From: Agriotes lineatus
Lineage: Eukaryota; Arthropoda; Insecta; Coleoptera; Elateridae
NCBI GenBank assembly: GCA_940337035.1
Contig: OW679195.1
Span: forward strand, 180,620,585 to 180,684,584
Length of the DNA: 64,000 nt
Reading direction: 5' to 3'
Every line of letters begins with the position of its first letter. The stretch's first letter is position 1. Below are positions 12,900 to 25,344 of this stretch, piece by piece. The notes beneath the pieces were generated by a model. The model was given only the letters and a program-made list of their open reading frames with translations. It had not been told where the DNA came from and ran no database searches. The position numbers and the translations under genes are program-made.

Positions 12900-13675
12900 T
12901 GTGACTTAAATAGCTATTAATGATATACACAGTGGTAAAATAGCTTTCCCTGTGATATAATATGATTAAATAAATCAGATTATTATAATTCAAAATAAAA
13001 GTCAGTAGTTTGACAGTAAACCTGATTGATTTTCATCTATTGAATGCGCAATAGAATTCATCATTCATTCTAACGTAGAATCAGGGAGTGAGTGATGGCA
13101 CCAATGCAGTTATTTCTATTTAAGAAAATAGAAATATTTTTGGGAAGGTGTACAGCAGCGACAAGCGATAGGCACCTCGGCAAAAATCAGTGAATTTTTT
13201 ATTTAGACTTAAATGTGTCATTATTGGAAAGTTAAAGTAACCAGGAAAATAATTTAATAAAATATTCTAAATTGGAAGTAAATCAAGATCTTCACAGTTT
13301 AGGAATTTATATTTGGAACTTGATATTTTTGGAAAATAAACCGATACTTTTTAATTATAAACAACTAATGTGTTAACCATGTATATTTTGATCAAAAAAA
13401 TTAAAATTAATTTAAAATCTTAGTTGATTTTTATTATTGTGTCAAGTCAAACTAAATTTATCATGTCGTAATTTGAAGGTACTTGATATTGAATACGTAT
13501 CTCATTAAAGTAATAAGATTGTACTAGTTATAATTACTGGTTGTAAATATAAAAGTTCAGATAAGAAAGATTGTTATCGTGGAAAATACCCATTTAACTG
13601 AAAGGAAAGTGTTTAATTGCTTCAAGCTGAGCTAGGCGTGGATAATAATTAATTTTGATATTGGCATAAGTCTTA
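12900..13675. other. Unannotated very AT-rich stretch
   Basis: No gene, repeat boundary or RNA is recognised. Open frames are short and the sequence is dominated by A/T runs. Confidence 0.45.
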
Positions 13676-13679
13676 TGCC

Positions 13680-14090
13680 TATATTATGTAGGCTAAAATT
13701 TTTATTTCTTGGTTTTGCTGTCCTATCCTAGCCTGCACTCGATGGTTGTATCCTATAAATATGGTGCGTGCCCCATATTTTGTCCTCCATATTTTCTTCT
13801 ACTTTGTCTCTTGTTATTGTCATATATTCCTTAACTTATGGCAAGTATGTTAATTCCTCTCAAATGTTCGCATATTTCCCTTTTCCCCTTTTTGTAAATA
13901 AAGGTCACTAGAGTTTCCTCCCACTTATTTGGGACATCTTCTCCATTAATGTTGCCAATTAACTGCCGAATAATTCTCTATAGATTCTCTGTGCTGCCAG
14001 ACCAACCAGCTTTGTTATTTTCATGGACATTATTGCTCTAAGAACTTTTTCAATTTCAATCAACGTAGGTTTGTTGTTTCGTTCTTTACG
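13680..14090 (-). pseudogene. LINE reverse transcriptase remnant (finger region)
   Basis: The minus strand carries PTLIEIEKVLRAI (near 14070-14030), then PNKWEETLVTFIYKKGKREI (13935-13876), CEHLRGINILAI (13875-13840) and a trailing RRKYGGQNMGHAPYL segment (near 13790-13746). These match the order PTxxEVxxAI... W..xxVIPIYKKGD...C.NYRGISLL of the N-terminal fingers of RTE/CR1-type LINE reverse transcriptases. The catalytic FADD box is not reached. Frame changes interrupt the reading. This copy covers a different part of the protein from the 0.3-0.8 kb remnant, so the two are not duplicate detections of one segment. Confidence 0.8.
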
Positions 14091-14099
14091 CTACTCATA

Positions 14100-15318
14100 A
14101 AATTTAGTCCTTACAGTTTCTTACACGAGAACAACTGCTTTACTCATTCTTGGTTCTGTATATGTATATGGTATAGCCGCAATTTTTGCTTAACAACTTT
14201 AATGTTTTCCAGTTCGTTTGCTGTTTCTCAAAGGTGTTCGCATGAGCACGCTTGTTTCCACGCTTTATTATTTATAGAAGTACACTATAAAGGGTACCAA
14301 CACGATTCCTTATATACTCAAATCCAAAAGACAGAGGATGCTACCCTTTATATTCAAATTATTCGGATTTATCACAGCCTCAGCCAAGGACGTTATTTTG
14401 CAGCATTTGAATGTTTACATAAAGTTGTTAACAACTAACTGATGTTATACAAGTATTAGAATTATGTTTTTTTATAAACAGAGAAGTTTTTGATTGAACT
14501 ATGATCTGATAATTTATAGAATATGTAAATATACAGATATTGCCAGTAGCTATGGTGCTTGGAGACGAAAGAATAATATTTCGGTTTTACTTTAGAATTT
14601 AATCTTTTTAAGTAAATGACGTTTTAGAACGAAATGCGCAATTTGTCCGTGTGGTGGACCTATTCATATCTACCATATTTATCTGTAAATTTTGATCGAA
14701 ATTCCACCAATGCACATGTGGATTCCGCTGAAAAAAGCAGGCAGTGAGCACGCCGCTAATGAATGCGTAATCCGCAAGTTCTGTCGAACAATATCGCCAA
14801 ACATTTCATTAAATTACGAGGCGCGACTGAGCTGCAGCCGACCTTAAAGCAATTAACCCCGAATGGACATCAAACGTCACATAACGAAGCCACCGCGACT
14901 GCTGTAACATACTGCACTGAAGATAACGATCCCCATGTGTGACTCGCTGCGTTTTATCGCCCTTGCCACTCTGCAGCGTCTTGTTTAACGCAATCCTTTC
15001 CATTTGGCTACATTTATTGGCCACTTCCCGCCCCCGAGTTATGCATCCCATGGCGTTTATTAGATTCTTGTTAACACACGTTTTCCCGCCGGCGATTAGA
15101 AGAGATGGCTTTCAAATTCTGTAAATTAAAAGAAAAGAGAAGTTGCGTCCCCGTCCATTCCGTTGCGGTTTGATAGGTGCATAACACTTGCACAGGGGAT
15201 TCATTATGTACTACCGTTTAAAATAAAATTTACCTTTAACAAAAAACGCTTAGTTACATCCAATCATAACAACATAGTCAGACATAGTCAGGTTACTTCC
15301 TAATTCCTACACTACTCA
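14100..15318. other. Unannotated stretch with CG-rich patch
   Basis: No gene is recognised. Positions about 14640-15130 are CG-richer than the neighbourhood and hold overlapping open frames on both strands, which fits low stop density rather than coding. Confidence 0.4.
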
Positions 15319-15320
15319 TA

Positions 15321-16504
15321 TACTGGGTGATCAATAATGATTGTAGGGTTCGCACCTTCGCTATGGTTGTATTGTTATCAATAATGTATACCGGGACCCA
15401 CGAAAATATGTTGTTTATCAAAACTTTCTTCCCCCGCGACCATATGCGTGCACATAAAAATTTTAGATCTGTCAATAATTGATGTCAGACTGTCATTCCT
15501 GTTGCAATAAGTAGATTAATGAAATTATTTCTATAATTCTCATAAACTCAGTCTTTAGTAAGGCTAAAACTGCATATCTGATTGCTTTATCTGGTAAGTA
15601 GATAATTTACAGAGCTTTGTTTTGAATAAGAAAATGTGAATAATTTTAGGTTACAATTTCTGATGAAAACAAATTTATATTGGAGACTTGTTTTTGGTCT
15701 GGGAAACGTGACCAAAATGGCGTCTGGCAGTATTCACAAGCTCCTTACTTCGCCAAACTCCAGCAGCAATTCGCAAACAATGACGTTAGCTATGAAACTT
15801 TCACACATGTTCGTCGCATTATCAACCGATTTTGGGATACTGGCAGTGTCTCCAAGGGTAAATCTCCTGGCAAAAGGCCTGCGCTTAATGAAAAAGCCTT
15901 AGAAGATATTCAGGAGAGATAGGAACCAAGCCCCAATAAATATTTAAGGCGACTGTCTGCTGAAACTAGTAATGCGTATAATATGTTTTTATTACTAAAT
16001 GCTGATTATTATTAAATGTGGGGCTTTCGTATGGAACATGCCAGATGGCTTACCGACAAAAGTTGCATGTGCACCCATACAACGATGGAATATTTATCAC
16101 AATATTTCCAGGATAGACTAATAAGCACAGGTCGATGGTCACAAATTGTATTTTTTTGCTAATTTTGTCTCATCTTTGTTGTTATTTTGAGTGTTTTTAA
16201 TAAAAGAAACGTTCTTGTCTTTAAGTGATTTCAATTTTATAATTAGAAATGGTTATATGTTATTTTAGTTCTTCTTGTATGCTTGTTCAATTTTATTAAC
16301 TTTTTGTGTAACAAAACGTGCACTATGTATAATTTAAAACGTTGCAATAATATATTTATTTTTAATATACCACCAGCTTTTAAATTTCTCGCCCAATCTG
16401 AAATACCCGCCTGTACGCCACTGGAAATAGTTGGGACCACTGCATGTGCATAATAGCTTTATTTGAAGGAGGCGGCACATTCAATCATTGTTGATCACCC
16501 GGTA
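15321..16504 (+). mobile_element. Mariner-like DNA transposon with DUF4817-type domain, internally deleted
   Basis: The left end TACTGGGTGATCAATAATGA (from 15321) and the right end, whose complement reads TACCGGGTGATCAACAATGA (ending 16504), form terminal inverted repeats of about 23 bp with two mismatches, flanked by TA as expected for the Tc1/mariner superfamily. Inside are an N-terminal DNA-binding region (15680-15922) and a later fragment reading FQDRLISTGRWSQ (near 16107-16145), which resembles the C-terminal region of DUF4817-bearing insect transposases. At about 1.18 kb the element is too short for a complete gene with both UTRs, and most of the DDE catalytic core is missing. It is therefore non-autonomous. 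Confidence 0.75.
15680..15922 (+). pseudogene. Transposase N-terminus, DUF4817-like helix-turn-helix
   Basis: The frame reads FWSGKRDQNGVWQYSQAPYF, then a segment containing YETFTHVRRIINRFWDTGSV and SKGKSPGKRPALNEKAL. The block R..NRFWDTGSV followed by a basic GRP/GKRP hinge is the signature of the DUF4817-type insect transposase N-terminus, which binds the element ends before a second helix-turn-helix and a DDE nuclease. Translation stops at 15920-15922 after IQER, although related sequence (NKYLRRLSAETS) continues past the stop. The upstream start is uncertain; methionine 15680 is within the domain. It lies inside the element bounded at 15321-16504, in the same orientation. Confidence 0.65.
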
Positions 16505-16559
16505 TTATATCGTATCGCATCCTGATCAATCAGCTTCCGCTGAGTAAAATTCTAAAGAT

Positions 16560-16965
16560 TGCTGTCTCTAAAGCTTGCTGTTGACATTCGTTTTATTTTC
16601 CTTGGCCAACCCGAATGTAATTTCTATTTAAACACATGGTATAAAGAACACTAGGAAAGTCTTGCACGTTGCTTTTGCGAGTTGTCCACGGTTTAATCAC
16701 ATACCTTCAGCAGCGCCTCATCAGTTGAAAATCGTCTTTCTTTAACTCGGTTTTTCACATACGGAAAGAAGACGACGTCACATGTCGTAGGAGAAGGGTT
16801 ACAGGGAGGGTGTAAAAGACCTTTAACCCCGTCCTTACTAAATAGACGACAAGCGCATGGGTGAAATGTGCGCGGGCGTTGTCATGGTGTAGAACCCACA
16901 TGTTGGATCATAACGTTGACAGATACTTTTGAGCTTCTTTTACCACACACATGCGAGCCCTCGTT
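16560..16965 (-). pseudogene. Mariner-type DDE transposase remnant
   Basis: On the minus strand the fragment MWVLHHDNARAHF (around 16910-16870) matches the W.LHHDNAxxH box containing the second catalytic aspartate of mariner-like transposases. It is followed by LKVFYTLPVTLLLRHVTSSS in one frame and TTCDVVFFPYVKNRVKERRF in another; the latter corresponds to the PYSPDLAPCDFFLFPKLK box that holds the third aspartate. Then comes FSTDEALLK (near 16720). Frameshifts and a stop separate these blocks. This remnant begins about 55 bp beyond the right end of the 15.3-16.5 kb element, is in the opposite orientation and belongs to a different mariner subgroup. The N-terminal domain is not visible. Confidence 0.75.
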
Positions 16966-16969
16966 GCAG

Positions 16970-18660
16970 TAGCATGTGTAATCATCGATCTTCCTTATTT
17001 GCATAAGATAGGAGCGGAATATTATCAAGATTAAGATTTTTCTCTGGAACTCCTGATATCACCTAAATATAGCAGTGTTCGAGTGCTACAGGGCGCAGGT
17101 GCTGTAACCGCTCTAATACGCAAATATGCCAATGATAATCTTGTAACATTTTAATATAAGCAGGATAGTAAGCTACAGCTACTCAAAACAGTCTCATAAC
17201 CAATATCGTTCAACGTGCCAGATGAGCTTCTCAGGAGCAGGGGGTGAGTTCACACTAAATGATCAAAACTACGGGAGTTCCACGGCTGCTTCTCCCGGCA
17301 CCTCGTGGTACGGCTGCCACCGAAAAAAATTGGTCCCGGTTGTCATAATAACATCATGACAGTCGTTAGTGGGGTTGGAAGTCCCCATAAAATGTACAGT
17401 GACGCCTAATTGGCCTAACGGCTGTTGGCGGAGTGCGGAATAAAATAAAAAATAAAACGAAAATACGAACACCACCAATTTGATTGTTCAACAACGCGTG
17501 AGTCTAAGTTGTAGGAACATACCACAAAAGTACATTTATCAGGCGCAGGCTTTTTGATAAGTTATAACCTGCTATAGAAAGACAAAGCTATAAATACGGC
17601 TCAATTAGCGTGATATATATTTTCAATACATGCAGACAAATAACATAAGAGGGTAGTTCCTAATATCAAAATAAATTATTGAGTCTATGCTATCTCAAGA
17701 CAGGGTGCATAAGCAATGGAGATGAACTCAGTAACAAAGCATTACGTATGTCATTTTTATTTTAAGTTTAACGCACAAATAAACCAAGCGCAAGGTGCGT
17801 AGGAAATTCGCGTATAAATTATTAATACATCAATGAATGCTACATCCGGCATGAGCAGGAAAATTTAAATAATGTCACTTGATAAACTTATTCACACCGA
17901 TATATTTTTGATTGCGGAACAGATATTTAGTTTGAGTAGAAGGTTGAAGTTTATTTGTTGAATCCAGCGTCCTACAAAATCGAAGTCTAAAATGGAGCTA
18001 AAACTGCAACTAGACATTCCAATCTCCTAATCTTAATCCAAATGCTCAAATCTCAACAGAAATCCTAAATTCATAAACTGGAAGCCCAACTCCAGAAATC
18101 TAAATATAGATGCACATAGTCCAAATATAAACTCAAAAATTCAAACCAATACGAAAATCCATTAATATGAAAATATGAAAATAAAGATAGCCCTATAACA
18201 ACAAGACAAAATTCGGAAAACTCACTTTAGTTGTAAATCGGCTTAATTATTTAAATGAATAGATAAGGACAAATTGCCAGGAAATGCTTGACTGCAGGCC
18301 TTACCATAAAAATTACTACCCCTAATAAATCCACCATATCGCTTTTATCCCAGATTTCATTTGACCGCGGATTAGGGAAAGATAACGAAGATGTAGCAAC
18401 CTCTATATCCCTTGCAAAGGGTGCGACGCTAGCCTGAATATTGCCAAAAGTTTACTTTTGCGAATTTTGCCGGAAGTTAATCAATTCTCCAAAGCGATAA
18501 GTCGAAAGCGTGAGGGCTGCTAAGCAATTTTACCACCACCGTGGGACGAAATGACTTGAGAACACTTAAGCGCAACCGGAGTTTACTAAGCGACCGCTCT
18601 CAAACTTACTGCAACAGAACGCATAACTTTGGGTAATAAGTAATACATTAGAAATATAAC
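16970..18660. other. Unannotated stretch
   Basis: No recognisable coding or repeat structure. Around 17950-18230 there is an A-rich, purine-skewed run without obvious periodicity. Confidence 0.4.
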
Positions 18661-18665
18661 AAAAC

Positions 18666-18869
18666 ATGTCTGGTGAGGCAAGAGTGTACGGGATATTTCG
18701 CGCAGGTTCGACAAACAATGCAATAGCAGTAATGGATTGTCAACTACAGTTACTCACGCAGACACGAGACAGCCTCTTTACAATCTGCCGTATGCTTCCA
18801 AACTTGATAAATAAACCGAACGTCACTAACGGAATTTACCTCCAAAACGTCACTTCGTTTGTCAAACAG
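18666..18869 (+). CDS. Candidate first coding exon ending at a consensus splice donor
   Basis: An open frame starts at ATG 18666 in the acceptable context AAAACATG and runs 68 codons to AAACAG at 18869, directly followed by GTAAGTATG, a near-perfect splice donor. The peptide begins MSGEARVYGIFRAGSTNNAI and contains CQLQLLTQTRDSLFTICRML. It is compositionally ordinary, with no signal peptide or known motif. If the donor is not used, the frame closes at 18881 after four more codons. I do not recognise a family and no partner exon was found. The donor plus open frame could occur by chance in a window this size, so the call is weak. Confidence 0.25.
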
Positions 18870-18889
18870 GTAAGTATGTAAATTATCAA

Positions 18890-21800
18890 AGCTATTTTAT
18901 TGAAATATCACTTTCGGAGGGTCTAACAAAACCAGAAGACATCACATACTTTACTCGAAGAGGAAGTATGCGGGAAATCCAAACGAAACTTATAACTGCA
19001 TCTACAGGCCAATACTGATAGTGACCGATAGAACCACCTATATCCTTTTAAAAAGTTACCTAGGAATTAAGTAGCATTCACCAAACACTAAGGTGAGGTA
19101 GAGCACTAGGTTTAAAATTAGTAAATAAATCAAAGAACCAGTATCCGTGAATTGTCTCTCGGCCCCTTACACCGCATTGCAAAACTTTTCTAGTATGCTT
19201 TGGATTCTGAGATTCACGAAGCTTAGAACAGTTTTGATAGTTTGCTATTACAATATTTCCTTTCTGCGCCACTAAAAAGCTAAAAATTGTTATTTTAAAT
19301 GCTAACTTTCTTTTTCTCTCGTGATCAAGTATTCATTCACTCTGATTTCTTAGGAAGCAACAAAAAGTGTCTCAGTCATTCTGCTTATTTTGCCGAATGT
19401 AAGTTACATCGTGTTACCTATGATATGACCACATAATTTTGTTATTTATGTCTAGATGTACTTTGATGCATTAGATATATTGCGGTCGGTACTCAGAGAG
19501 CAAAATGCAGTTAGTGATTATACGCTGACATACATTTTAAAATTCAAAATCAAAGCAGCTGATGCGAAGCGGTTTAAATGAACAGCCTCGGTGCACTCGC
19601 CTGTTGGGCTTAAAAATCCTTTGATGCTTTTATCTGCACTTAAAATCTGTTCCAGTGACTGCTCCGATAGTTGTATTCATATTCGTCTTTGTGTCGAAGC
19701 AGCGGCGTTTAATTCCGGATTCAGAATGGGAATAAATGAGCATCTTTCGTGCTGAAAGGGGCGTTTTAGCAAAACTGAAAATTACAATACCATTATGGAA
19801 TTTGAAGGGTTCGCCGCCGAAAAAGCGATCGTTATTGCGATCCGATTGATACTGCTCCACCGCGGAACTCGAGAGCGGCTAATGAAACTGACAGGGGTTT
19901 GCAGGGAATTTGATTACCGATTTATCATAATCTCGGGTTGTCTTCGGAGAGAACATCTGCTCGAATCGGGGCTCGCCATCGAATGCAATGTCAATATTTC
20001 CGCAGAGCCGTGCATTAATATTTATCGAGAGGCGGCCCCGTGGCCGTACGTAGTATTTAAATAATTGAGTTACGTTTTCAGGTCAAAGCATGCTCTGTAC
20101 GCTGCTGTTTGCGGTGTGTCAGAGCCAACTTCGTTACGGCACAAAGGTCGCGCGGCCGAAGCGTTTAGTATTTAAATTCGCTAGTTCGCCAGCAACTTTT
20201 AAACGGCCCCAGGTTATCCGTCCCAGCAGGGCCGTTGCGGAAGGCACTTATTATGCAGGTTATTCAAAAAGGAAAACAAAGGCGCGGATACGGCGCAATA
20301 AAATCTCGGCGCGTCCTAAGTTACGGCGTCGCTTTGTCCATTTAACTTTCCGCTCGTCCGCGCGGAATATTTAGTTTGCGTTCGCGAATTGTCTTTCTGC
20401 GAGGGCTAATCGATTGGGGGCTGGTGCGTGAAGCAAATCGCGGATCGTGATCGCCGCATGACATCAAGCGTGATAATCGGACACCGCACCGAAGCTACAA
20501 AGGCTTTCGAGCCGACACAAAGATATGGCTCCCGAACTTTTGCATTACGCGGGATTAAGGATTACTTACGGATTACCGCGTCAATTTCTATTAATGATAT
20601 CTTAATACTCGGCGGGAGTTTCCGAGACTCTCCAAAAGCTTTTTGCCTAATGAAAATTAAAACTTTCCGCGACTCCCACATTAAAAAACTTTATTCATAT
20701 AAACTTGCCGCCAAATCTGTCTTGGTCTCTCAACTGTAAACTATTTTTTAACAGCCACATAATTTCTAAATGTACAAGGGATCCCATTTTCCATTTTATT
20801 AGTACATCGAAATCTCTAATATGTGATAAGTGGATGTCCTTTGTAGTTGCAGTTAACATAGTTGTTACGTTTATTTTGGCGTAAGCACCTATTTCTGCTT
20901 ATTTCATAACGTAGCACTAGTTATGTGCCTTACACGTAGCTTTACCTTAAAGCTACTTAATGACTTAGCGAATTTAAAAGGCTATAGATAATTTTATCTG
21001 CTACGGTCAACATTGAGGTTGAGGGCAGTCGTGTGTTTGGTTTGGATTTCTCACATTTTCTCTTCACGGTAATGCGATGTTTGCTGATTTTGTTAGGCCC
21101 CTCTGAAACTGTTATTTTTAATTACTTAGCTCTGGCAAATTAAGTGTTTATTTGACGTTTTGAGAAGTCATGTTATACGCTTATATGCCGTTATTTTAGA
21201 TTTGTGGTTTATGCATTAATAAAGGGAACTTTCAGCCAGACGTAATGTTCAGGTTACAAGGTCTTTTTCATTATTGCATTATTTAGCTTATCTGGTCGTG
21301 GCATCTCCTAGCGCGATCACTCACTTTCTTCTTAGGTCAGGTTTTCTAAAGTTACTTCGTCCCACTGTGGTGGTGAAAGCGCTTAGCGGTTTTGTGTTTT
21401 TTCGTTTTTCAATAGAACGACCTACTGCCCGAACTCGCAAAAAGAAAACAAACCATTGCATTTATGGCTTTATGGTGAATTTATAATTGAGTGGTTGCAC
21501 TATCTTCGCCATTTTCCCAGTTCTCTATCGTTGGTTAGTTAAATAGAATCTCAAAAAACGGCATTTAGTGGATTTACTGGAGATAGCTTCTTTTATGGCG
21601 AGTTCCAGCGAAAAGCACATGTGGAAACTTGTTTTTATACATTTTCATCACATTTTAAATGGTTTTCAATAAGTCAGTACCTCACCATTACGCTGTTTGG
21701 GACTAGAGATAGATCGCTAAGCCGATTTACACCTGAGGTGAGTGTTTCCAAATGGGCTCCACATTTGTAGGCTAATTGTGTCTTATTGTTACAGTACCTT

Positions 21801-22290
21801 TGTTCGTGTTTATTGATGTTAGTGTTTATCAATATTTATTTGGATTTTACGTATTTACGGAATTTGTGTATGGATTTCTAGATTTAAGTTTCTACTTGTG
21901 ATTTTGATCTCTTCTTGGACTTAGTTTACAATTCAGAAATGTTTGGGTCATCATACGTATGTTGAACTCAATCGGGAAAACATGATTTTTGCTAAATATA
22001 ATTACGATTCAAGTGGTAAATCCTGCAATTTATTAAATCTAAATCACTAATAAGATAATAGTCACCAAGTTTAAATGCCAATATAAACGACATACCTTGA
22101 ATGAATACGTTTCCATGGATTATTATACATTTCTACTTTAAATGGCTGAGTTCTGTGATACTAATTTAATCTAGATGGCTATTAATAAACGAGGAATATA
22201 TTTATGCACGTGCAAAATTAAAATATGTACACTTACTTTATTCGATTATGCATGATTACATGCAAAGCGCATAATTGGTTCTAAAAAGGA
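18890..22290. other. Unannotated stretch containing a CpG-rich block
   Basis: No gene is recognised. About 19600-20740 is strikingly CG-rich compared with the AT-rich flanks and carries three consecutive plus-strand open frames (19795-20064, 20090-20374, 20428-20739) in two frames. None shows a domain, codon-like periodicity obvious by eye, or splice sites, so I treat them as a by-product of few stop triplets. A conserved noncoding or regulatory block is possible. Confidence 0.4.
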
Positions 22291-22292
22291 AT

Positions 22293-22996
22293 ATACAGTG
22301 TTGAGTTCACATAAGGTGTAAATAATAAAAAATATTCACTTCGAAGCTGATATTCTAGCAATCGTTCCTGCTTGTTCTCAAACAAAAGTTTTGAGAAAAT
22401 CAATCAAATTAATTAAGATACAGCGTGTTTTCCAAATCGATTTTTAAAAAATAGCTAAGAGTAAACTACCTTTATCAGAAGAAATAACAAAAAAAGTATT
22501 AAGAAAAGTTGTTTAAAATTAAAAGTGATGGTAGACTACTTTGATTTTTTCTTTTTTTTTGATTTTTTATACCAACATACTTTTTATCGTGGCTGTAGGA
22601 GGCACTCTAATTGGATCGTGAACTAAGATGTTAAAAAAATAATGGAATGCCTTCTACAGCTACAATAAAAGGTATGTTGGTATAAAAAATCCAAAAACAT
22701 TTAAACTATCAAAGTAGGCCGATTTGTCTGAAAATTTAGAGTATACCATCACTCTTATTTCTAAACAACTTTTCTTAATACTTTTTTTGTTATCTCTTCT
22801 AATAAAGGTAGTTTACTCTTGGTTATTTTTTAAAAATCAATTCGAAAAACACCCGGTATATTAATTAATTTGATTGATTTTCTCAAAATCTTGGTTTGAG
22901 AACAAGCAAAAGCGATTTCTAAAATATCAGCTACTAAGTCTAATATTTTTTATTATTTACACCTTACGTGAACTCAATCCGCGGTCACACTGTATA
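22293..22996. mobile_element. Foldback/MITE element with ~310-bp inverted arms
   Basis: The left end TATACAGTGTTGAGTTCACA (from 22293) is mirrored by the right end, where TGTGACCGCGGATTGAGTTC reads on the complement just inside 22996. Inverted similarity then continues for about 300 bp through AAGGTGTAAATAATAAAAAA, TTTTGAGAAAATCAATCAAA, AAGAGTAAACTACCTTTAT and TATACCAACATAC to a short centre near 22610-22665. TA-rich termini beginning TACAGTG suggest a Tc1/mariner-type foldback element. No protein is encoded; the inner pairs of open frames are shadows of the palindrome. The arms differ at scattered sites and small indels, so the insertion is not recent. Confidence 0.85.
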
Positions 22997-22999
22997 ATC

Positions 23000-25340
23000 A
23001 CAATTAAGAGACAAAAGCATAATTGAAGCATTTACAGTTATTATCAATTGCAGTTCTATTCTAGCGAGTTGGCATTGACAGTGATGAATCAATATACAAG
23101 CAGATCAAAAATAAGCCAGATCGCGGAAGCCATTGAAAACAGTAAAGCTTGCCTGATCTGTAGCATGCTTTTTGTTGACATAGAATTGTAAATTTACTTT
23201 TATTTGTTTAACTTATCCCAATGTTATTTTAATGTCACCTACCAGTTTAAACTCTAAATTTGGTTAAAATTACAGGTTTACCTATTTGTGTAGTAGACTG
23301 TATTGGAGTCCCATGAACTAATAATGCAGTTAATTGTAGTTCAAATGTAGTTCTATAGTGCAATGTAGGCAGTGGTCGTATCTTTCATGGACTCCCGCGA
23401 TCAGTTTTATTTTTGATCGCTCTGGTGAAATGGTACTTTAACTACTTTCAATATAATATAGTGTGATAACTGCAGAAACTGATATGCGTATGTAGATAAA
23501 AACAATTTATATGGATAAGGGTAAGGTCAATAACAGCATAACCAATCTACGTCTTTTTTGTCAGCACATTCGCCGACTACACAAATAAAGCAGTTACTGC
23601 AGTGGCTTCACTCTGGAAGTTTATTCCAGAAGACGCGCCACCCCCTTAAATAACGTCGAAATCTACCTAATGTAGGGAAACTTTAATAACTATAAAAGAA
23701 TAGCTATCATTTTTCGAGACCCGCCGCCCGCGACCTGCGCCACGGCAGAGGAAAGAGCGCGACTGTTTAATTTCCTATTCATAAATATAAGGCATTAAGG
23801 CAAACGTCGCACTTTGCATGCATATTGAAGATTCTTGCACCTTAATATAAACAGACATTAGCATACCAAATTGGAAATATTCGAAACAGCGATTGCCTGG
23901 CAGTCGCGAGACGGAGTTATGAACCCGCTCCTGATATTTCCACCGCTTTAAATAATTCGGAAATTATCCAGAAATCTCGTCATTACAGCAAACGGTGCGA
24001 CGGCGCGGCTTAGCAGTCGGGTCGTCGGTGTTTTCGCTTCGCGAATGAAATTCTAGCATTTTTCGAGAGGTCTGCGTTTTGTTTTATTCTTGAGGCATTA
24101 CCTGGGGGCGCAATTACGAAGGCGGCCGTGAAAATTAATTTGCAAGACAAGACAGATTAGCCATTTTAATACAAAGCTGTTTTCGGGGCCGGAACCGCGG
24201 GTAATCTCAAGGAACTAAATTAAACGGAAGGAGCGCAACATCTGCTTGCTTATACGAGACGCGGTGGCATTTTGGCACTCTAGATTTGTAATGGATGTGT
24301 GTCTCATTTGGGAGACATCGTTTCAGTTGAACAGAAACATCATCTACAAAAAGAATATTATAGAAAGAGAAGACTTTTATTTTAAACGAAAAGGGGAAAG
24401 TGTGGATTATCTAGAGAGCTATTGTAGTATTGTGATTCCAGAAGCGAATTATTTTAACGTATTGCTTGTTCTATACATAAAAGGTAATGTAACAACAAAA
24501 ACAAGGAGTGGGTTTTAGAGAAACGTTTACTCACAAAAATTCATATGCCAATGTGTTTGGAATTAAGTAATTTCCATAGTTCCGCACTTTAGTGCAAGTA
24601 AATACTGAGAGAAAATGTCATATCCATTTAACGTTTTGAATCTTTGAAAATCGGATGGAAGGTAAAGCAGAATGCCAACTAGAGTGATTTTAGACCAGCA
24701 CAAAACCCACAGGATCAGATATCCACTATACCGCAAATAACAGGAGAACTACTGGAGCGCAACAGAGGTGGGGCTTGTTTTATGGAACTGGACCCTTCGC
24801 GAAGGTAGCTAGAGCAATGGGATGACATAGGCGTAATTAGAACTAATAACTTGACATTGAAGGTACTTCTAACAGAGACAGGGATGATGTAGGGTAGTAC
24901 TTTTAGTAAGTTGCCATGTATCATATTTCTTCATTACAACATGGATTGGTGATAAGCAGGATCTGAAAGAACATTACAACAAAATGTGAATGTATGGTGT
25001 ATGTAAAGCTCTGGAAGTTAGAGATATGAATATAAATATTCAGAAGAGATGAGAAACAGGTAAATGTTGTAATATAAGAGAAAAATTTAGAGGAAAAAAG
25101 AGGGAAACAATTGAAGCAGCCCAAGAAAGTGGCAACAGAATGAAAAAATGGTGAAGGTTCTACAGGAAATGTTGAGATATTAATTATTTCTTTCGGCTAA
25201 ATATTCGCCTGTCGGTTATGCGACATGTTTAGCAAGGAGCGCTTGGCTGGTGCAGGCTTTAATTTGAGCTTTATTGTAAGATGGGCGCTTTTCTTCTTTC
25301 GTATGTTTTTTTCTTGAAGTTACCTGTTCTTGTGTTCTTT
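23000..25340. other. Unannotated stretch with CpG-rich patch
   Basis: No gene is recognised. About 23690-24240 is CG-rich against an AT-rich background, with several TAAT-type tracts, and resembles the blocks at 19.6-20.7 and 36.4-37.4 kb in texture. A 90-residue plus-strand open frame (24246-24518) has no known motif. Confidence 0.4.
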
Positions 25341-25344
25341 ATGG

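Noticed and set aside
19795..20739. Three consecutive plus-strand open frames as a multi-exon gene
   Set aside because: They are explained by the low stop frequency in CG-rich sequence. There are no domains, and junctions lack good splice sites.
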